This document shows positions 16,866 through 26,757 of a stretch of 64,000 nt of DNA, in pieces; position 1 is the first letter of the stretch; each line of letters begins with the position of its first letter. Made by a program: the position numbers and the translations under genes. Origin of the DNA: Pseudomonas sp. RIT-PI-S. GTDB lineage: Bacteria > Pseudomonadota > Gammaproteobacteria > Pseudomonadales > Pseudomonadaceae. The stretch covers positions 744,001-808,000 of the forward strand of contig NZ_JANZKJ010000001.1 of the NCBI RefSeq assembly GCF_025642975.1, in the 5' to 3' direction. The notes below the pieces were generated by a model that was given only the letters and a program-made list of their open reading frames with translations, made no database searches and was not told where the DNA came from.

Positions 16866-18269
16866 ATGAGTGCCCGGCCACCCTCTGGCGGTAGCTTCCA
16901 ACGCGGCCTGAAAAACCGCCATATCCAACTGATTGCCCTCGGCGGCGCAATCGGCACCGGGCTGTTCCTCGGCTCGGCCGGGGTGCTGAAATCCGCCGGC
17001 CCCTCGATGATCCTCGGTTATGCCCTGTGTGGGTTCATCGCTTTTCTGATCATGCGCCAGTTGGGCGAAATGATCGTCGAAGAACCGGTTGCCGGCTCGT
17101 TCAGCCACTTCGCCCACAAATACTGGGGCGGCTTCGCTGGCTTTCTTTCCGGCTGGAACTGCTGGCTGCTCTACACGCTGGTAGGGATGTCCGAGCTGAC
17201 GGCGGTGGGCAAGTACATTCAGTTCTGGTGGCCTGAAATTCCTGCCTGGGCCTCGGCCGGCGGGTTCTTTGCCCTGGTGACCTTGATCAACCTGACCAAC
17301 GTGAAAGTGTTCGGCGAAGCGGAGTTTTCCTTTGCCATCATCAAGGTGGTCGCGGTTGTGGGCATGATTGCCCTGGGTGCCTACCTGCTGGCTTCTGGCA
17401 ACGGCGGGCCACAAGCCTCGGTAGCCAACCTCTGGCAGCACGGCGGGTTCTTCCCCAACGGCGTTCAAGGTCTGGTGATGGCCTTGGCGCTGATCATGTT
17501 CTCGTTTGGTGGCCTGGAAATGCTTGGCTTTACCGCCGCTGAAGCAGACCAGCCGCGCCAGGTGATTCCCAAGGCGATCAACCAGGTCATCTGGCGGATC
17601 CTGATTTTCTATGTAGGCGCCTTGGTAGTGCTGTTGTCGCTGATTCCTTGGGACAGCCTGCTGCAAAGCATTGGCGCGGCCGGCGACGCTTACAGCGGTA
17701 GCCCCTTCGTGCAAGTGTTCGCCATGCTTGGCAGCGGCACCGCCGCGCACCTGCTCAACTTCGTGGTGCTGACCGCTGCGGTGTCGGTGTACAACAGCGG
17801 CGCGTATTGCAATGGCCGCATGCTGGTGGGCATGGCCGAGCAGGGCGATGCCCCTGCTGTGCTGGCTCGGGTAGACCGTCGGGGCGTTCCGGTGCCCGCT
17901 GTGCTCGCCTCCGCCGCAGTGACCGCGGTCACCGTGCTGCTTAACTACTTGATGCCGCACAACGCCCTGGAGCTGCTGATGGCCCTTGTGGTCGCCACGC
18001 TGGTGATCAACTGGGCGATGATCAGCTGGTCCCACCTGCGCTTCCGCCAGCACCTGCAGCGCCAGAAGCAGGCACCGCTGTTCAAGGCCATCTGGTATCC
18101 GGTGGGCAATTACCTTTGCCTGGCGTTCGTGGTGGTGATCCTCGGCGTGATGTGGGCCACGGGCATGCAGGTACCGGTGATGGCGATACCGGTATGGCTG
18201 CTGGTGTCGCTGGGGCTGTACCGATTGAAGAAGACCGAGGTCGCCGCCCAGGCGGTCGAGGCCAAGTAA
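16866..18269 (+). CDS. aroP: Aromatic amino acid permease (AroP type)
   Basis: A 467-residue APC/AAT-family proton symporter with about 12 membrane helices. The N-terminal block RGLKNRHIQLIALGGAIG and the following GTGLFLGSAG are nearly identical to E. coli AroP, as are IMRQLGEMIVEEPVAGSFSH, VGKYIQFWWPEIP and LINLTNVKVFGEAEF. This supports import of Phe, Tyr and Trp, although close paralogues for other amino acids (proline, GABA) share the fold. AAGGA lies nine bases before the ATG at 16866, so this is preferred over 16857. An Hfq/Crc-type motif overlaps the ribosome site. Confidence 0.85.
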   Translation: MSARPPSGGSFQRGLKNRHIQLIALGGAIGTGLFLGSAGVLKSAGPSMILGYALCGFIAFLIMRQLGEMIVEEPVAGSFSHFAHKYWGGFAGFLSGWNCWLLYTLVGMSELTAVGKYIQFWWPEIPAWASAGGFFALVTLINLTNVKVFGEAEFSFAIIKVVAVVGMIALGAYLLASGNGGPQASVANLWQHGGFFPNGVQGLVMALALIMFSFGGLEMLGFTAAEADQPRQVIPKAINQVIWRILIFYVGALVVLLSLIPWDSLLQSIGAAGDAYSGSPFVQVFAMLGSGTAAHLLNFVVLTAAVSVYNSGAYCNGRMLVGMAEQGDAPAVLARVDRRGVPVPAVLASAAVTAVTVLLNYLMPHNALELLMALVVATLVINWAMISWSHLRFRQHLQRQKQAPLFKAIWYPVGNYLCLAFVVVILGVMWATGMQVPVMAIPVWLLVSLGLYRLKKTEVAAQAVEAK

Positions 18270-18294
18270 GGCCGTGATGCGGGAGCTGATATAG

Positions 18295-18350
18295 GTTCGC
18301 AGGCTTTGCCAGCGCCTCCGCCGCCGCGGGAGCTAGCGAAGCCTGCGAAC
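18295..18350. repeat. 12-bp perfect inverted repeat between two transporter genes
   Basis: GTTCGCAGGCTT (18295-18306) and AAGCCTGCGAAC (18339-18350) form a long perfect stem around a 32-base GC-rich loop. It resembles a Pseudomonas intergenic palindrome and may act as a terminator for the AroP-type gene, without a T-run. Confidence 0.5.
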
Positions 18351-18381
18351 GTGGCTACAATGCCCTTTCCCGTTTGCTCCC

Positions 18382-19596
18382 ATGGCGTTTCTCATGTCCT
18401 CGTCGCCCCGCCCATTGGCGGTCACCCTGCAAGTCGTTTCGATCGTTGCCTTTACCTTCATCGGTTACCTGAACATCGGCATTCCGCTGGCGGTGCTCCC
18501 GGGGTTCGTGCACACGGACCTGGGCTTCGGCGCGGTGCTGGCAGGGTTAGTGATCAGCGTCCAATACCTTGCAACGCTCCTGAGCCGCCCTTACGCCAGC
18601 CGGATCATCGATAACCGTGGCAGCAAGCTGGCGGTGATCCTCGGGCTGACCGGTTGTGGCGCCAGCGGCGTATTCATGTTGCTGGCGGCTTGGTTGCAGG
18701 CGTTTCCCGGTGCGAGCCTGAGCTGTTTGTTCGTTGGCCGGATAGTGTTAGGCGCGGCCGAGAGCCTGGTGGGCTCCGGTTCCATCGGCTGGGGGATCGG
18801 CCGGGTAGGGGCGGCCAACACCGCCAAAGTCATTTCCTGGAACGGTATCGCCAGCTATGGCGCGCTGGCCATCGGCGCGCCTGGGGGCGTTTGGCTGGTG
18901 CAGCAGCTTGGGCTTTGGAGCATGGGCGTGGCGGTGTTGCTGCTGTCTGCATTGGGCGTGGCCCTGGCCTGGCCCAAGCTGGCCGCACCTGTCGTCAGCG
19001 GCGAGCGCTTGCCGTTCATTCACGTCCTGGGCCGCGTGCTGCCGCACGGGTGCGGGCTGGCACTGGGTGGTATCGGCTTCGGCACGATCGCGACTTTCAT
19101 CACCCTGTATTACGCCTCCCGTCACTGGGGTAATGCCGCGCTGTGCCTGTCGCTGTTCGGTGGCTGCTTTATCTGCGCACGGCTGCTGTTCGGCGGCATG
19201 ATCAATCGCCTGGGTGGTTTCCGCGTGGCCATCGTCTGCCTGGGCGTGGAGGCGCTCGGCCTGCTGCTGTTGTGGCTGGCGCCCGGGGTCGAGCTGGCCA
19301 TGGCCGGGGCGGCGTTGAGTGGCTTCGGCTTTTCGCTGGTGTTTCCGGCGCTGGGGGTAGAGGCGGTAAACCTGGTGCCCGCCTCCAGCCGTGGCGCGGC
19401 GGTGGGCGCCTATTCGCTGTTCGTGGACCTGTCCCTGGGGCTTACCGGGCCGGTGGCCGGGGCGGTGGCGTCTGGTTTTGGCTTCGCCTCGATCTTTCTG
19501 CTTGCCGCATTCGCCGCCGCTGCTGGCCTGCTGCTGAGTTTGCGCTTGTACCGCCAGCAACTGCAGGCGCCCAGACACCCGGACCAGCCGCTATAG
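18382..19596 (+). CDS. MFS transporter, YhhS-like
   Basis: A 404-residue 12-helix major facilitator. Features include [21 protein letters not shown] in helix 1, the motif-A-like loop [15 protein letters not shown] after helix 2, and [25 protein letters not shown], which is typical of the YhhS/UPF0226 group of putative efflux carriers. The substrate is unknown. No clear Shine-Dalgarno precedes 18382 or the in-frame ATG at 18394, so the start is uncertain by four residues. The gene is separated from the upstream permease by a palindrome. Confidence 0.85.
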   Translation: MAFLMSSSPRPLAVTLQVVSIVAFTFIGYLNIGIPLAVLPGFVHTDLGFGAVLAGLVISVQYLATLLSRPYASRIIDNRGSKLAVILGLTGCGASGVFMLLAAWLQAFPGASLSCLFVGRIVLGAAESLVGSGSIGWGIGRVGAANTAKVISWNGIASYGALAIGAPGGVWLVQQLGLWSMGVAVLLLSALGVALAWPKLAAPVVSGERLPFIHVLGRVLPHGCGLALGGIGFGTIATFITLYYASRHWGNAALCLSLFGGCFICARLLFGGMINRLGGFRVAIVCLGVEALGLLLLWLAPGVELAMAGAALSGFGFSLVFPALGVEAVNLVPASSRGAAVGAYSLFVDLSLGLTGPVAGAVASGFGFASIFLLAAFAAAAGLLLSLRLYRQQLQAPRHPDQPL

Positions 19597-19612
19597 GCGC
19601 AGTGGCTTGGCG

Positions 19613-19867
19613 TCAGTCCACGCAGCCATTGCCCATCACTTCATACTCGAGCAAGTGGCGCTGGCCTTTGCTGTCGTCGTACACCATGTGCATCGGCACT
19701 ACCTCGCAGGTGTTTGGCACTGCCTCCATGGACACCACCCGGGCGATATCCAGTGGGGTGGAATAGTTGTAGTGTTCTACCAGCAGCTCGCCAGTGGTAG
19801 CGGGCGCCTGTCCGGCAGCGGCGAATGTGCTGGCGCAGGCGGAGAGGGCGAACATCAGGCGTTTCAT
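19613..19867 (-). CDS. DUF2790 small secreted protein
   Basis: An 84-residue exported protein. A signal peptide (MKRLMFALSACASTFAAAGQA) precedes a DUF2790 domain with HYNYSTPLDIARVVSMEAVP-type sequence, two cysteines (NTCEVV and the terminal GCVD) likely to form a disulphide, and MVYDDSKGQRHLLEYEVMG. DUF2790 proteins are common in Pseudomonas, often in multiple copies, and their function is unknown (some are copper- or stress-induced). The frame stays open upstream to 20071, but the signal peptide fixes the start at 19867. Confidence 0.82.
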   Translation of the reverse strand: MKRLMFALSACASTFAAAGQAPATTGELLVEHYNYSTPLDIARVVSMEAVPNTCEVVPMHMVYDDSKGQRHLLEYEVMGNGCVD

Positions 19868-20158
19868 TGCGGTTTCACCTTTCTTGCGGTCGAACGTGCC
19901 CGCGCGACCTTTTTTCGAGGTTGCGGGCGTGGCGTTCAGGGCGTTTGGAGGCAGACCTTCGTGGGGGCTGTCGTTGCGTTTGCCATAGCTGGCGGGGCGC
20001 ATTCTAGGCGCGAGCTTGACGGCCGGAACAGGCTGGCTTTTGATAAACAGTATTATCGGAATACGTAACAATTCAGCCGCCTGGCGGCCCTGAAGAGCCT
20101 TTTACTACCATCGTCGAATGGTTGCGTGGCGGTAACTTCACGTACAACGCAAACATAC
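19868..20158. other. Divergent promoter region, DUF2790 gene and acsA
   Basis: About 290 bases without a supported gene. The stretch from about 20030 to 20160 is AT-richer than its surroundings and is the likely acsA promoter region. I could not place a convincing -35/-10 pair. The short frames here lack ribosome sites. Confidence 0.4.
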
Positions 20159-20166
20159 AAGAACAA
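20159..20166 (+). promoter_or_regulatory. Hfq/Crc-type motif before acsA
   Basis: AAGAACAA fits AANAANAA, the Hfq/Crc catabolite-repression motif, in the leader about 25 bases before the acsA start. Acetate activation is a known target of catabolite repression in Pseudomonas; that this exact motif acts here is inferred. Confidence 0.45.
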
Positions 20167-20190
20167 CGATTGCCTCCGAGGAAAGTAAAG

Positions 20191-22146
20191 ATGAGCGCGG
20201 CTTCCCTGTACCCAGTTCGCCCTGACGTGAAGGAACACACCCTCACCGACGAAGCGACCTACAAGGCCATGTACCAGCAGTCCGTGGTGAACCCCGACGG
20301 CTTCTGGCGCGAGCAAGCCCAGCGTCTGGACTGGATCACCCCCTTCACCAAGGTCAAGCAGACCTCTTTCGATGATCACCACGTAGACATCAAGTGGTTC
20401 GCCGACGGCACCCTCAACGTGGCGTACAACTGCCTGGACCGCCACCTCGAAACTCGGGGCGATCAGCCAGCGATCATCTGGGAAGGCGACGATCCTTCGG
20501 ATAGCCGCACCATCACTTACCGCGAGCTGCACGAGGAGGTGTGCAAGTTCGCCAACGCCCTGCGCGGCCAGGATGTGCACCGCGGTGACGTGGTCACGCT
20601 CTACATGCCGATGATTCCCGAAGCTGTGGTCGCCATGCTCGCCTGCGCGCGCATCGGTGCCATCCATTCGGTGGTGTTCGGCGGCTTTTCGCCCGAGGCG
20701 CTGGCGGGGCGCATTATCGACTGCAAATCCAAGGTGGTGATCACCGCTGACGAAGGCGTGCGCGGCGGCAAGAAAACCCCGCTCAAGGCTAACGTCGACC
20801 GTGCCCTGACCAATCCGGAAACCGCCAGCGTGCAGAAGGTCATCGTGTGCAAGCGTACCGGTGGCGAGATCGAGTGGAACCGCCATCGCGACATCTGGTA
20901 CCACGCCCTGCTGGACGTTGCCTCCAGCACCTGCGCGCCGAAGGAAATGGGCGCCGAGGAAGCGCTGTTCATCCTCTACACCTCCGGTTCCACCGGCAAG
21001 CCCAAGGGCGTGCTGCACACCAGCGCGGGCTACCTGCTGTATGCCGCGCTGACCCATGAGCGGGTGTTCGACTACAAGCCTGGCGAGGTCTACTGGTGCA
21101 CCGCCGATGTGGGCTGGGTGACCGGGCACAGCTACATCGTGTATGGCCCGCTCGCCAATGGCGCCACCACCTTGCTGTTCGAAGGCGTGCCGAATTATCC
21201 GGACATCACCCGCGTGTCGAAGATCATCGACAAGCACAAGGTCAATATCCTCTACACCGCGCCTACGGCGATCCGCGCGATGATGGCCGAAGGCACCGCG
21301 GCGGTCGCTGGCGCCGACGGTTCCAGCCTGCGCCTGCTCGGGTCGGTAGGGGAACCGATCAACCCGGAAGCCTGGAACTGGTATTACAAGACCGTGGGCA
21401 AGGAGCGTTGCCCGATCGTCGACACCTGGTGGCAGACCGAAACCGGCGGCGTACTCATCAGCCCGCTGCCCGGCGCGACCGCGCTCAAGCCGGGCTCGGC
21501 CACCAAGCCGTTCTTTGGTGTGGTACCCGCGCTGGTGGACAACCTGGGCAACCTGATCGAAGGCGCCGCTGAGGGCAACCTGGTGATCCTCGACTCCTGG
21601 CCCGGGCAGGCGCGGTCGCTATACGGGGACCACGATCGCTTCGTCGATACCTACTTCAAGACGTTCCGCGGCATGTACTTCACCGGTGACGGCGCCCGCC
21701 GCGACGAAGACGGGTATTACTGGATCACCGGGCGGGTGGACGACGTGCTGAACGTGTCTGGCCACCGCATGGGCACGGCGGAAATCGAAAGCGCCATGGT
21801 CGCCCATCCCAAGGTGGCCGAGGCCGCGGTGGTGGGCGTGCCTCACGACATCAAGGGCCAGGGCATCTACGTCTACGTCACGCTCAACGCCGGCGAGCAA
21901 TCCAGCGAAGCCTTGCGCCAGGAGCTGAAAAACTGGGTGCGCAAGGAAATCGGCCCCATCGCCTCGCCGGATGTCATTCAGTGGGCCCCCGGCTTGCCGA
22001 AAACCCGCTCCGGCAAGATCATGCGGCGAATCTTGCGCAAGATCGCCACCGCCGAATACGGTGCCCTGGGTGATATCTCCACCCTGGCGGACCCGGGTGT
22101 TGTCCAGCACCTGATCGACACTCACCGGCAGATGTCTGCTGCTTAA
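20191..22146 (+). CDS. acsA: Acetyl-CoA synthetase
   Basis: A 651-residue AMP-forming acetyl-CoA synthetase that activates acetate through acetyl-AMP. The P-loop-like motif [16 protein letters not shown], the WWQTETGG adenylate-binding motif, [26 protein letters not shown] hinge region and the C-terminal [11 protein letters not shown] with the regulatory lysine (acetylation target in the family) are all present. The ATG at 20191 follows GAGGAAAG; the frame extends upstream to 20122 but without support. It stands directly before the arginine transport operon, the same order as acsA-aotJ in P. aeruginosa. Confidence 0.96.
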   Translation: MSAASLYPVRPDVKEHTLTDEATYKAMYQQSVVNPDGFWREQAQRLDWITPFTKVKQTSFDDHHVDIKWFADGTLNVAYNCLDRHLETRGDQPAIIWEGDDPSDSRTITYRELHEEVCKFANALRGQDVHRGDVVTLYMPMIPEAVVAMLACARIGAIHSVVFGGFSPEALAGRIIDCKSKVVITADEGVRGGKKTPLKANVDRALTNPETASVQKVIVCKRTGGEIEWNRHRDIWYHALLDVASSTCAPKEMGAEEALFILYTSGSTGKPKGVLHTSAGYLLYAALTHERVFDYKPGEVYWCTADVGWVTGHSYIVYGPLANGATTLLFEGVPNYPDITRVSKIIDKHKVNILYTAPTAIRAMMAEGTAAVAGADGSSLRLLGSVGEPINPEAWNWYYKTVGKERCPIVDTWWQTETGGVLISPLPGATALKPGSATKPFFGVVPALVDNLGNLIEGAAEGNLVILDSWPGQARSLYGDHDRFVDTYFKTFRGMYFTGDGARRDEDGYYWITGRVDDVLNVSGHRMGTAEIESAMVAHPKVAEAAVVGVPHDIKGQGIYVYVTLNAGEQSSEALRQELKNWVRKEIGPIASPDVIQWAPGLPKTRSGKIMRRILRKIATAEYGALGDISTLADPGVVQHLIDTHRQMSAA

Positions 22147-22174
22147 AACCGCCTTATCGAGCACACGGTAATCC

Positions 22175-22197
22175 AGCCCCGCTTCGGCGGGGCTTTT
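22175..22197 (+). terminator. acsA terminator
   Basis: AGCCCCGC-TTCG-GCGGGGCT followed by TTTT is a textbook rho-independent terminator 28 bases after the acsA stop. Confidence 0.85.
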
Positions 22198-22429
22198 GCT
22201 GTATGGAAACAAAACCTGTGTTACCGGATAATGCGCCGCTGAGGTGGGGGGAAACACTTTGCCAGGCCGCGCTAGTCGATGACGGGCCGCGAACCGCTCT
22301 ACACCGCGGTTGCTCGTAAAAGGGCAGGGAACTTGCAGTAGCTTTCTGTTTGGCCTTCGCTTTGCTGATCATCCGCCGGCCTGCTTGTCAAGAGGTATGC
22401 CCGCCGTCCCAGGTTCTTCTGTAACTTGT

Positions 22430-22445
22430 TGTCGCATTGCAGAAA
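22430..22445 (+). promoter_or_regulatory. ArgR half-site upstream of aotJ
   Basis: TGTCGC-N8-AA, the half-site described for the AraC-type ArgR of P. aeruginosa, lies 119 bases before aotJ within a GTTGTCGC context shared with the aruC promoter. The 366 bases between the acsA terminator and aotJ otherwise hold no gene. Confidence 0.55.
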
Positions 22446-22563
22446 TTTCCTACAACCGCCCACCGCTAAAATGCCCACCACTCGCCTCCGCTCCGGTGGC
22501 GTGATTTATTTTTGGCAGCGCCTGGCCTCGCCCTCGCGCCTCGTCATCCGATGGAGTATTCCC

Positions 22564-23340
22564 ATGAAGAAGCTTGCACTGTTTGGTGCGCTGGCGCTGT
22601 CCGTGCTGTCCTTTACTGCCGCGGCCGACGACAAGCCATTGAAAATCGGTATCGAGGCCGCTTATCCACCGTTTGCCTCCAAGGCGTCGGACGGCAACAT
22701 CGTTGGTTTCGACTACGACATCGGCAACGCCCTGTGCGCTGAGATGAAGGTCAAGTGCGTTTGGGTCGAGCAGGAGTTCGATGGCCTGATCCCGGCGCTC
22801 AAAGTGCGCAAGATCGACGCCATCCTGTCTTCGATGTCCATCACCGAGGATCGCAAGCAGTCCGTGGATTTCAGCAACAAGTACTACAATACCCCGGCTC
22901 GCCTGGTCATGAAGGAGGGGGTTGCCCTGGATGACTCGCTGAGCGCACTCAAGGGTAAGAACATCGGCGTGCAGCGCGGCTCGATCCACGAGCGCTTCGC
23001 CAATGAAGTGTTGGCACCCAAGGGGGCTAAGGTCACACCTTATGGCTCGCAGAATGAAATCTACCTGGACCTGGCCGCTGGCCGCCTCGACGGCACCGTT
23101 GCCGATGCCACCCTGTTGCAGGACGGCTTCCTGAAAACCGACGCGGGCAAGGGCTTCGCATTCGCCGGCCCGGCGTTCACCGACGTGAACTACTTCGGCG
23201 ACGGCGTGGGCATTGCGGTGCGCAAGGGCGACAAAGCCGACCTGGACCGCATCAATGCCGCCATTGCCGCTATCCGCGCCAACGGCACCTACAAGCAGAT
23301 CCAGGACAAGTACTTCGACTTCGATATCTACGGCCAGTAA
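22564..23340 (+). CDS. aotJ: Arginine/ornithine-binding periplasmic protein AotJ
   Basis: A 258-residue periplasmic substrate-binding protein for basic amino acids. A signal peptide ([21 protein letters not shown]) precedes a family 3 solute-binding domain with [18 protein letters not shown] and [33 protein letters not shown], and [12 protein letters not shown], close to HisJ/ArgT. It is the first gene of the aot operon, followed by a terminator-like hairpin and then the permeases. The ATG at 22564 is fixed by the signal peptide; the frame stays open to 22426. Confidence 0.93.
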   Translation: MKKLALFGALALSVLSFTAAADDKPLKIGIEAAYPPFASKASDGNIVGFDYDIGNALCAEMKVKCVWVEQEFDGLIPALKVRKIDAILSSMSITEDRKQSVDFSNKYYNTPARLVMKEGVALDDSLSALKGKNIGVQRGSIHERFANEVLAPKGAKVTPYGSQNEIYLDLAAGRLDGTVADATLLQDGFLKTDAGKGFAFAGPAFTDVNYFGDGVGIAVRKGDKADLDRINAAIAAIRANGTYKQIQDKYFDFDIYGQ

Positions 23341-23360
23341 CGCCGCCATCACCTCGGGCA

Positions 23361-23390
23361 GGGGCCGCGTGCGGCCCCGCTTCGTTTTTG
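23361..23390 (+). terminator. Intercistronic terminator-like hairpin aotJ/aotQ
   Basis: GGGGCCGC-GT-GCGGCCCC (23361-23378) followed by a T-rich tract (TTCGTTTTT) lies between aotJ and aotQ. Partial termination here would give binding protein in excess over permease, as is common for ABC importers. Confidence 0.75.
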
Positions 23391-23486
23391 GCCCCTGAGC
23401 GGTTTCATTGCATCCGCGTTGCTCCTGCATTTCACCCGCGTTGCACCCGCGCGATGCGTCCCCGCTCATTCAGAAGGTTTGCGAGC

Positions 23487-24176
23487 ATGTTGAAAGGCTA
23501 CGGCGAGGTCATCCTCGAGGGGGTCGGCCTGACCCTGCAACTGGCGCTCTCGTCCATGGCGCTGGCAATCGTCCTGGGCCTGGTAGGCGCCGCGTTCCGA
23601 CTGTCGCCTATACGCCTGCTGGCGTGGCTGGGCGAGCTGTACTCCACGGTGATCCGCGGCATTCCGGACCTCGTGCTGATCCTGCTGATTTTTTATGGCG
23701 GGCAGGACCTGATCAACCGGGTCGCGCCCTTGGTCGGCTATGACGACTACATCGACCTCAACCCGTTGATGACCGGGGTGTTCACCCTGGGCTTCATCTT
23801 TGGGGCCTACCTGTCAGAAACCTTCCGCGGCGCGTTCATGGGCATTCCCAAGGGGCAAGCCGAAGCCGGCATGGCCTATGGCATGAGCAGCCTGCAGATT
23901 TTCTATCGGGTGCTGGTGCCGCAGATGATTCGCCTGGCGATTCCCGGCTTCACCAACAATTGGCTGGTACTGACCAAGGCCACGGCGCTCATCTCCGTGG
24001 TGGGTTTGCAAGACATGATGTTCAAGGCCAAGCAAGCGGCCGACGCCACCCGTGAGCCCTTCACCTTTTACCTGGCGGTGGCGGGGCTGTACCTGCTGAT
24101 CACCAGCGTGTCGCTGCTGTTGCTCAAATGGCTGGAGCGACGCTACTCCGTAGGGGTAAGGACGGCGGAATTATGA
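23487..24176 (+). CDS. aotQ: Arginine/ornithine ABC permease AotQ
   Basis: A 229-residue inner-membrane permease of the HisMQ family with about five helices and the coupling-helix motif (EAGMAYGMSSLQIFYRVLVPQMIR). The start at 23487 (MLKGYGEVILEGVGLTL) matches HisQ-type proteins; the frame opens upstream to 23388 through the intercistronic hairpin region, which is not coding. It overlaps aotM by four bases. Confidence 0.92.
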   Translation: MLKGYGEVILEGVGLTLQLALSSMALAIVLGLVGAAFRLSPIRLLAWLGELYSTVIRGIPDLVLILLIFYGGQDLINRVAPLVGYDDYIDLNPLMTGVFTLGFIFGAYLSETFRGAFMGIPKGQAEAGMAYGMSSLQIFYRVLVPQMIRLAIPGFTNNWLVLTKATALISVVGLQDMMFKAKQAADATREPFTFYLAVAGLYLLITSVSLLLLKWLERRYSVGVRTAEL

Positions 24177-24871
24177 TCTTCGACTACAACGTGATCCTGA
24201 GCAGCCTGCCGCTTTACCTGGCCGGTTTGCTTGAAACCCTCAAGCTGCTGGCCCTCTCGCTGTTGTTCGGCCTGGCCGCCGCCCTGCCGCTAGCGTTGAT
24301 GCGGGTATCTCGCCAGCCATGGATCAACGCGCTGGCCTGGAGCTATACGTATGTGATCCGCGGTACGCCGATGCTGGTACAGCTGTTTTTGATCTACTAC
24401 GGCCTGGCCCAGTTCGCCGCGGTGCGTGAAAGCGTACTGTGGCCTTGGCTGTCGAGTGCGACCTTCTGCGCCTGCCTGGCGTTTGCCATCAACACCAGCG
24501 CTTACACGGCCGAGATCATCGCCGGCAGCCTGCGTGCCACGCCCCATGGGGAAATCGAGGCGGCACGGGCGATGGGCATGTCGCGGGCATTGATGTACCG
24601 CCGCATCCTCCTGCCATCGGCCATGCGCCGGGCGCTGCCGCAGTACAGCAACGAAGTGATCATGATGCTGCAGACCACAAGCCTGGCCTCCATCGTCACC
24701 CTGATGGACATCACCGGCGCGGCGCGGGCGGTCAACGCCCGTTACTACCTGCCGTTCGAAGCCTATATCACCGCTGGCGCTATCTACCTGTGCCTGACCT
24801 TCGTGCTGGTGCGGCTGTTCAAGCTGGCGGAGCGACGCTGGCTGGGCTACCTGGCACCGCGCAAGGGCTAA
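24173..24871 (+). CDS. aotM: Arginine/ornithine ABC permease AotM
   Basis: A 232-residue HisM-type permease, the second membrane subunit of the importer. It has the coupling motif EIEAARAMGMSRALMYRRILLPSAMRRALP and membrane helices at LETLKLLALSLLFGLAAALPLAL and near the C-terminus. The start ATG at 24173 overlaps the aotQ stop (ATGA). The next gene is aotP after 54 bases. The aotO gene found between these two in P. aeruginosa is absent. Confidence 0.92.
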   Translation: MIFDYNVILSSLPLYLAGLLETLKLLALSLLFGLAAALPLALMRVSRQPWINALAWSYTYVIRGTPMLVQLFLIYYGLAQFAAVRESVLWPWLSSATFCACLAFAINTSAYTAEIIAGSLRATPHGEIEAARAMGMSRALMYRRILLPSAMRRALPQYSNEVIMMLQTTSLASIVTLMDITGAARAVNARYYLPFEAYITAGAIYLCLTFVLVRLFKLAERRWLGYLAPRKG

Positions 24872-24925
24872 GCGCATTTGCGGGCGGCCTCAGCGCCGCC
24901 CGGCCTTATTTCAGAGACCGACCCC

Positions 24926-25690
24926 ATGAACAAACTCGAAGTACAGGACCTGCACAAGCGCTACGGCAGCCATGAAGTGCTCAAGGGCGTGAGCCTGGCC
25001 GCCAAGGCCGGCGACGTGATCAGCATCATCGGCTCCAGCGGCTCGGGCAAAAGCACCTTTTTGCGCTGCATCAACCTGCTGGAACAGCCTTGGTCCGGGC
25101 GCATCCTGCTCAACAACGAGGCGCTGACGCTGGTGCCGAACAAGGGCGGCGGCCTCAAGGCGGGCGACCCCAAGCAGCTGCAACGCATGCGCTCACGCCT
25201 GGCCATGGTGTTCCAGCACTTCAACCTGTGGGCCCACATGACCGCGTTGCAGAACGTGATCGAGGCCCCGGTGCATGTGTTGGGCATGAACAAAAAAGAA
25301 GCATTGGAGAAGGCCGAGTATTATCTGGCCAAGGTTGGCGTGACGCACCGCAAGGATGCCTACCCTGGGCACATGTCTGGCGGTGAGCAGCAACGCGTCG
25401 CCATCGCCAGGGCACTGGCGATGGAGCCAGAAGTGATGCTGTTCGACGAACCAACGTCTGCATTGGACCCCGAGCTGGTGGGCGACGTGCTCAAGGTGAT
25501 GCAGTCGCTGGCCCAGGAAGGACGTACCATGGTGGTGGTTACCCATGAGATGGGTTTCGCCCGCGAGGTGTCCAACCAAGTGGTATTCCTGCACAAGGGG
25601 CTGGTGGAAGAGCGCGGTGACCCACGAGAAGTGTTGGCTAACCCGCAGTCGGAGCGCCTGCGTCAGTTCCTCTCCGGTAGTCTTAAATAA
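24926..25690 (+). CDS. aotP: Arginine/ornithine ABC ATPase AotP
   Basis: A 254-residue ATP-binding subunit (HisP type). Walker A is GSSGSGKST (residues 33-41), the signature motif is MSGGEQQRVAIARAL, Walker B is VMLFDEPTSALDPE and the switch His is in VVVTHEMGFA. The ATG at 24926 gives the normal N-terminus MNKLEVQDLHKRYG; the in-frame upstream ATG at 24878 is not supported. Confidence 0.94.
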   Translation: MNKLEVQDLHKRYGSHEVLKGVSLAAKAGDVISIIGSSGSGKSTFLRCINLLEQPWSGRILLNNEALTLVPNKGGGLKAGDPKQLQRMRSRLAMVFQHFNLWAHMTALQNVIEAPVHVLGMNKKEALEKAEYYLAKVGVTHRKDAYPGHMSGGEQQRVAIARALAMEPEVMLFDEPTSALDPELVGDVLKVMQSLAQEGRTMVVVTHEMGFAREVSNQVVFLHKGLVEERGDPREVLANPQSERLRQFLSGSLK

Positions 25691-25754
25691 GCAAGCCTCC
25701 CGTCGCCTGGCTCGGCGGTCGGCTATTCGAATTCAAACGTGTGGATTTTTTTAA

Positions 25755-26735
25755 ATGACCGCCCAGCGTATCGGTTTTCTCATCTGGCCCGGCACCAAGG
25801 CGCTGACCCTGGCCTTGGCCGAGGAAGCCTTGAGCGTCGCTCGCAGGGTGCACCCTGAGGCGCTGTACGAGCCATTGTTCCTCCACGCCGAAGCGCTTCC
25901 CGCCGGCGCTTGGCAATTGCCCGGCGAGCCTTGGGCGGGCCGGCTCGAGGGCTGCCAGAAACTCTTTCTGGTCGCGGACGAGCCACCTTCGGCGCTGTCA
26001 CCCGCCTTGGCCAGCGCGATCAAGCAATTGGTGCGCGGCGGCTGCGTGATTGGCGGCTTGTCCGCTGGCATCTACCCGCTGGCCCAGTTGGGCTTGCTTG
26101 ATGGTTATCGGGCTTCGGTGCACTGGCGCTGGCAGGACGACTTCGCCGAACGTTTTCCGAAGGTGATCGCTACCAGTCATTTGTTCGACTGCGATCGCGA
26201 CCGCCTCTCCGCATGTGGCGGGCTCGCTGTGCTGGACCTGATGCTGGCGTTGCTGGCGCGTGACCACGGCGCCGAGCTGGCCGGGGCGGTCTCCGAGGAA
26301 CTGGTGGTCGAGCGGATTCGAGAGGGCGGCGAGCGCCAGCGCATCCCGCTGCAGAACCGCTTGGGCTCGAGCCATCCCAAGCTGACCCAAGCGGTGTTGC
26401 TGATGGAAGCGAACATCGAAGAACCGCTGACCACCGATGAAATCGCCCAGCATGTGTGCGTGTCTAGGCGCCAACTGGAACGGATCTTCAAGCAGTACCT
26501 CAACCGCGTACCCAGCCAGTACTACCTGGAACTGCGCTTGAACAAGGCCCGCCAGATGCTGATGCAAACCAGCAAGTCGATCATCCAGATCGGCCTGTCC
26601 TGTGGTTTCTCCTCGGGGCCGCACTTCTCTAGCGCCTACCGTAACTTCTTCGGCGCCACCCCTCGTGAAGACCGCAACCAGCGCCGCACCGGCAGCCCCT
26701 TCGAGCTTGCACCGGTGCCCGCCGAGCGGGGTTGA
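25755..26735 (+). CDS. argR: Arginine-responsive regulator ArgR (AraC family)
   Basis: A 326-residue regulator. The N-terminal ~200 residues form a class I glutamine amidotransferase/DJ-1-like domain (RIGFLIWPGTKALTLALAEEAL, GGCVIGGLSAGIYPLAQLGLL), and the C-terminal ~100 residues form an AraC-type double helix-turn-helix (TTDEIAQHVCVSRRQLERIFKQYL and IIQIGLSCGFSSGPHFSSAYRN). In P. aeruginosa this protein, unlike the E. coli hexameric ArgR, activates aot and aru and represses arginine synthesis. It is last in the aot operon. The ribosome site is weak (GTGGA, then a T-run). Confidence 0.93.
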   Translation: MTAQRIGFLIWPGTKALTLALAEEALSVARRVHPEALYEPLFLHAEALPAGAWQLPGEPWAGRLEGCQKLFLVADEPPSALSPALASAIKQLVRGGCVIGGLSAGIYPLAQLGLLDGYRASVHWRWQDDFAERFPKVIATSHLFDCDRDRLSACGGLAVLDLMLALLARDHGAELAGAVSEELVVERIREGGERQRIPLQNRLGSSHPKLTQAVLLMEANIEEPLTTDEIAQHVCVSRRQLERIFKQYLNRVPSQYYLELRLNKARQMLMQTSKSIIQIGLSCGFSSGPHFSSAYRNFFGATPREDRNQRRTGSPFELAPVPAERG

Positions 26736-26757
26736 GCCTGCGCGCACCCTCCCTGCC

